Shown here: piece after piece, positions 63,910 through 64,000 of the stretch | Layout: every line of letters begins with the position of its first letter | Position numbering within the stretch: the first letter of the stretch is position 1 | Assembly: GCA_902805845.1 (NCBI GenBank) | Contig: CADCUI010000074.1 | Span: forward strand, 1 to 64,000 | Direction: 5' to 3' | Source of the DNA: an uncultured Nocardioidaceae bacterium | GTDB taxonomy: Bacteria; Actinomycetota; Actinomycetes; Propionibacteriales; Nocardioidaceae | Length of the DNA: 64,000 nucleotides | Notes under the pieces: model-generated | What the model saw: only the letters and a program-made list of their open reading frames with translations | The model's database searches: none | What the model was told of the DNA's origin: nothing | Translations under genes and position numbers: made by a program

Positions 63910-64000
63910 TGGCCGGCACGGGAGGCCCGGTCATCCGGCCGCGGCGGCTGCGCCGTACGCCGGCGCTGCGGGAGCTGGTGGCCGAGACGAGCCTGGCTCC
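63909..64000 (+). CDS. hemB: Delta-aminolevulinic acid dehydratase, 5' fragment
   Basis: Only the first 30 codons fall inside the window. GTG 63909 shares a base with the previous stop (TAGTG). The peptide reads RPRRLRRTPALRELVAETSL, the usual N terminus of HemB. The gene runs past the window end. It completes rex-hemA-hemC-cobA/hemD-hemB. Confidence 0.85.
   Translation, partial: MAGTGGPVIRPRRLRRTPALRELVAETSLA

Overview
The window is high-GC DNA from an actinobacterium. The dense, mostly short-spaced genes, many GTG starts, GTGA/ATGA stop-start overlaps, Lsr2, ClpC, Rex-hem and bS22 genes all point there. Gene order and protein style fit Nocardioides or another Nocardioidaceae best; this is an inference, since there is no 16S gene in the window. 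No tRNA, rRNA, IS element or CRISPR array was seen.

Region 1 (1-28850) follows, in the same relative order, the block that in Mycobacterium tuberculosis runs from ppa to clpC1: ppa, dacB, a DUF2342 metalloprotease, tilS, hpt, ftsH, the folate genes folE-folP-folB-folK, a DUF3180 gene, then a DUF2520 gene, panC, nadB, nadC, coaX, lysS, lsr2 and clpC. An insertion at about 10.0-18.5 kb breaks it. This insertion holds a two-domain glycosyltransferase/CDP-glycerol polymerase gene interrupted by an in-frame TGA, an IspD/TarI-type cytidylyltransferase, an orphan NuoD-like gene, two PH-domain membrane proteins and a MidA-family methyltransferase.

Region 2 (28.9-39.2 kb) has an SMR efflux pump with its TetR regulator, the mutY - disA/radA repair block (disA makes c-di-AMP), a solitary LacI regulator, a VOC protein plus methyltransferase pair, and an EF-G-like GTPase.

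Region 3 (39.2-64 kb) matches the mycobacterial Rv0495c-Rv0512 block and the Streptomyces bldN-rex-hem neighbourhood. It holds a Cys-rich protein, a Ppx/GppA phosphatase, a TIM-barrel protein, proC, a BldC-like HTH gene, bS22, an epimerase, an acyltransferase, a BldN-like ECF sigma factor with an RsbN-like partner, a HAD phosphatase, an acyl-CoA synthetase, a glutaredoxin and the rex-hemA-hemC-cobA/hemD-hemB operon. Inserted into it are an ABC-2 exporter, an arsenic cluster (arsI, arsR, an aquaporin, arsC), a LysR pair, proline dehydrogenase and an AcuC deacetylase.

Regulatory signals that can be read directly include a perfect ClgR-type palindrome before clpC, a Rex-type operator over the -35 box of rex, a palindrome between the SMR and TetR genes, and at least twelve TANNNT/CANNNT hexamers only 6-8 nt before a start codon, which suggests leaderless mRNAs. 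Two dispersed intergenic repeat families are also present. One is a terminator-like palindrome at 3-52 and 28859-28894. The other is a 22-bp tandem unit at gene ends near 29.9, 35.5 and 56.0 kb.
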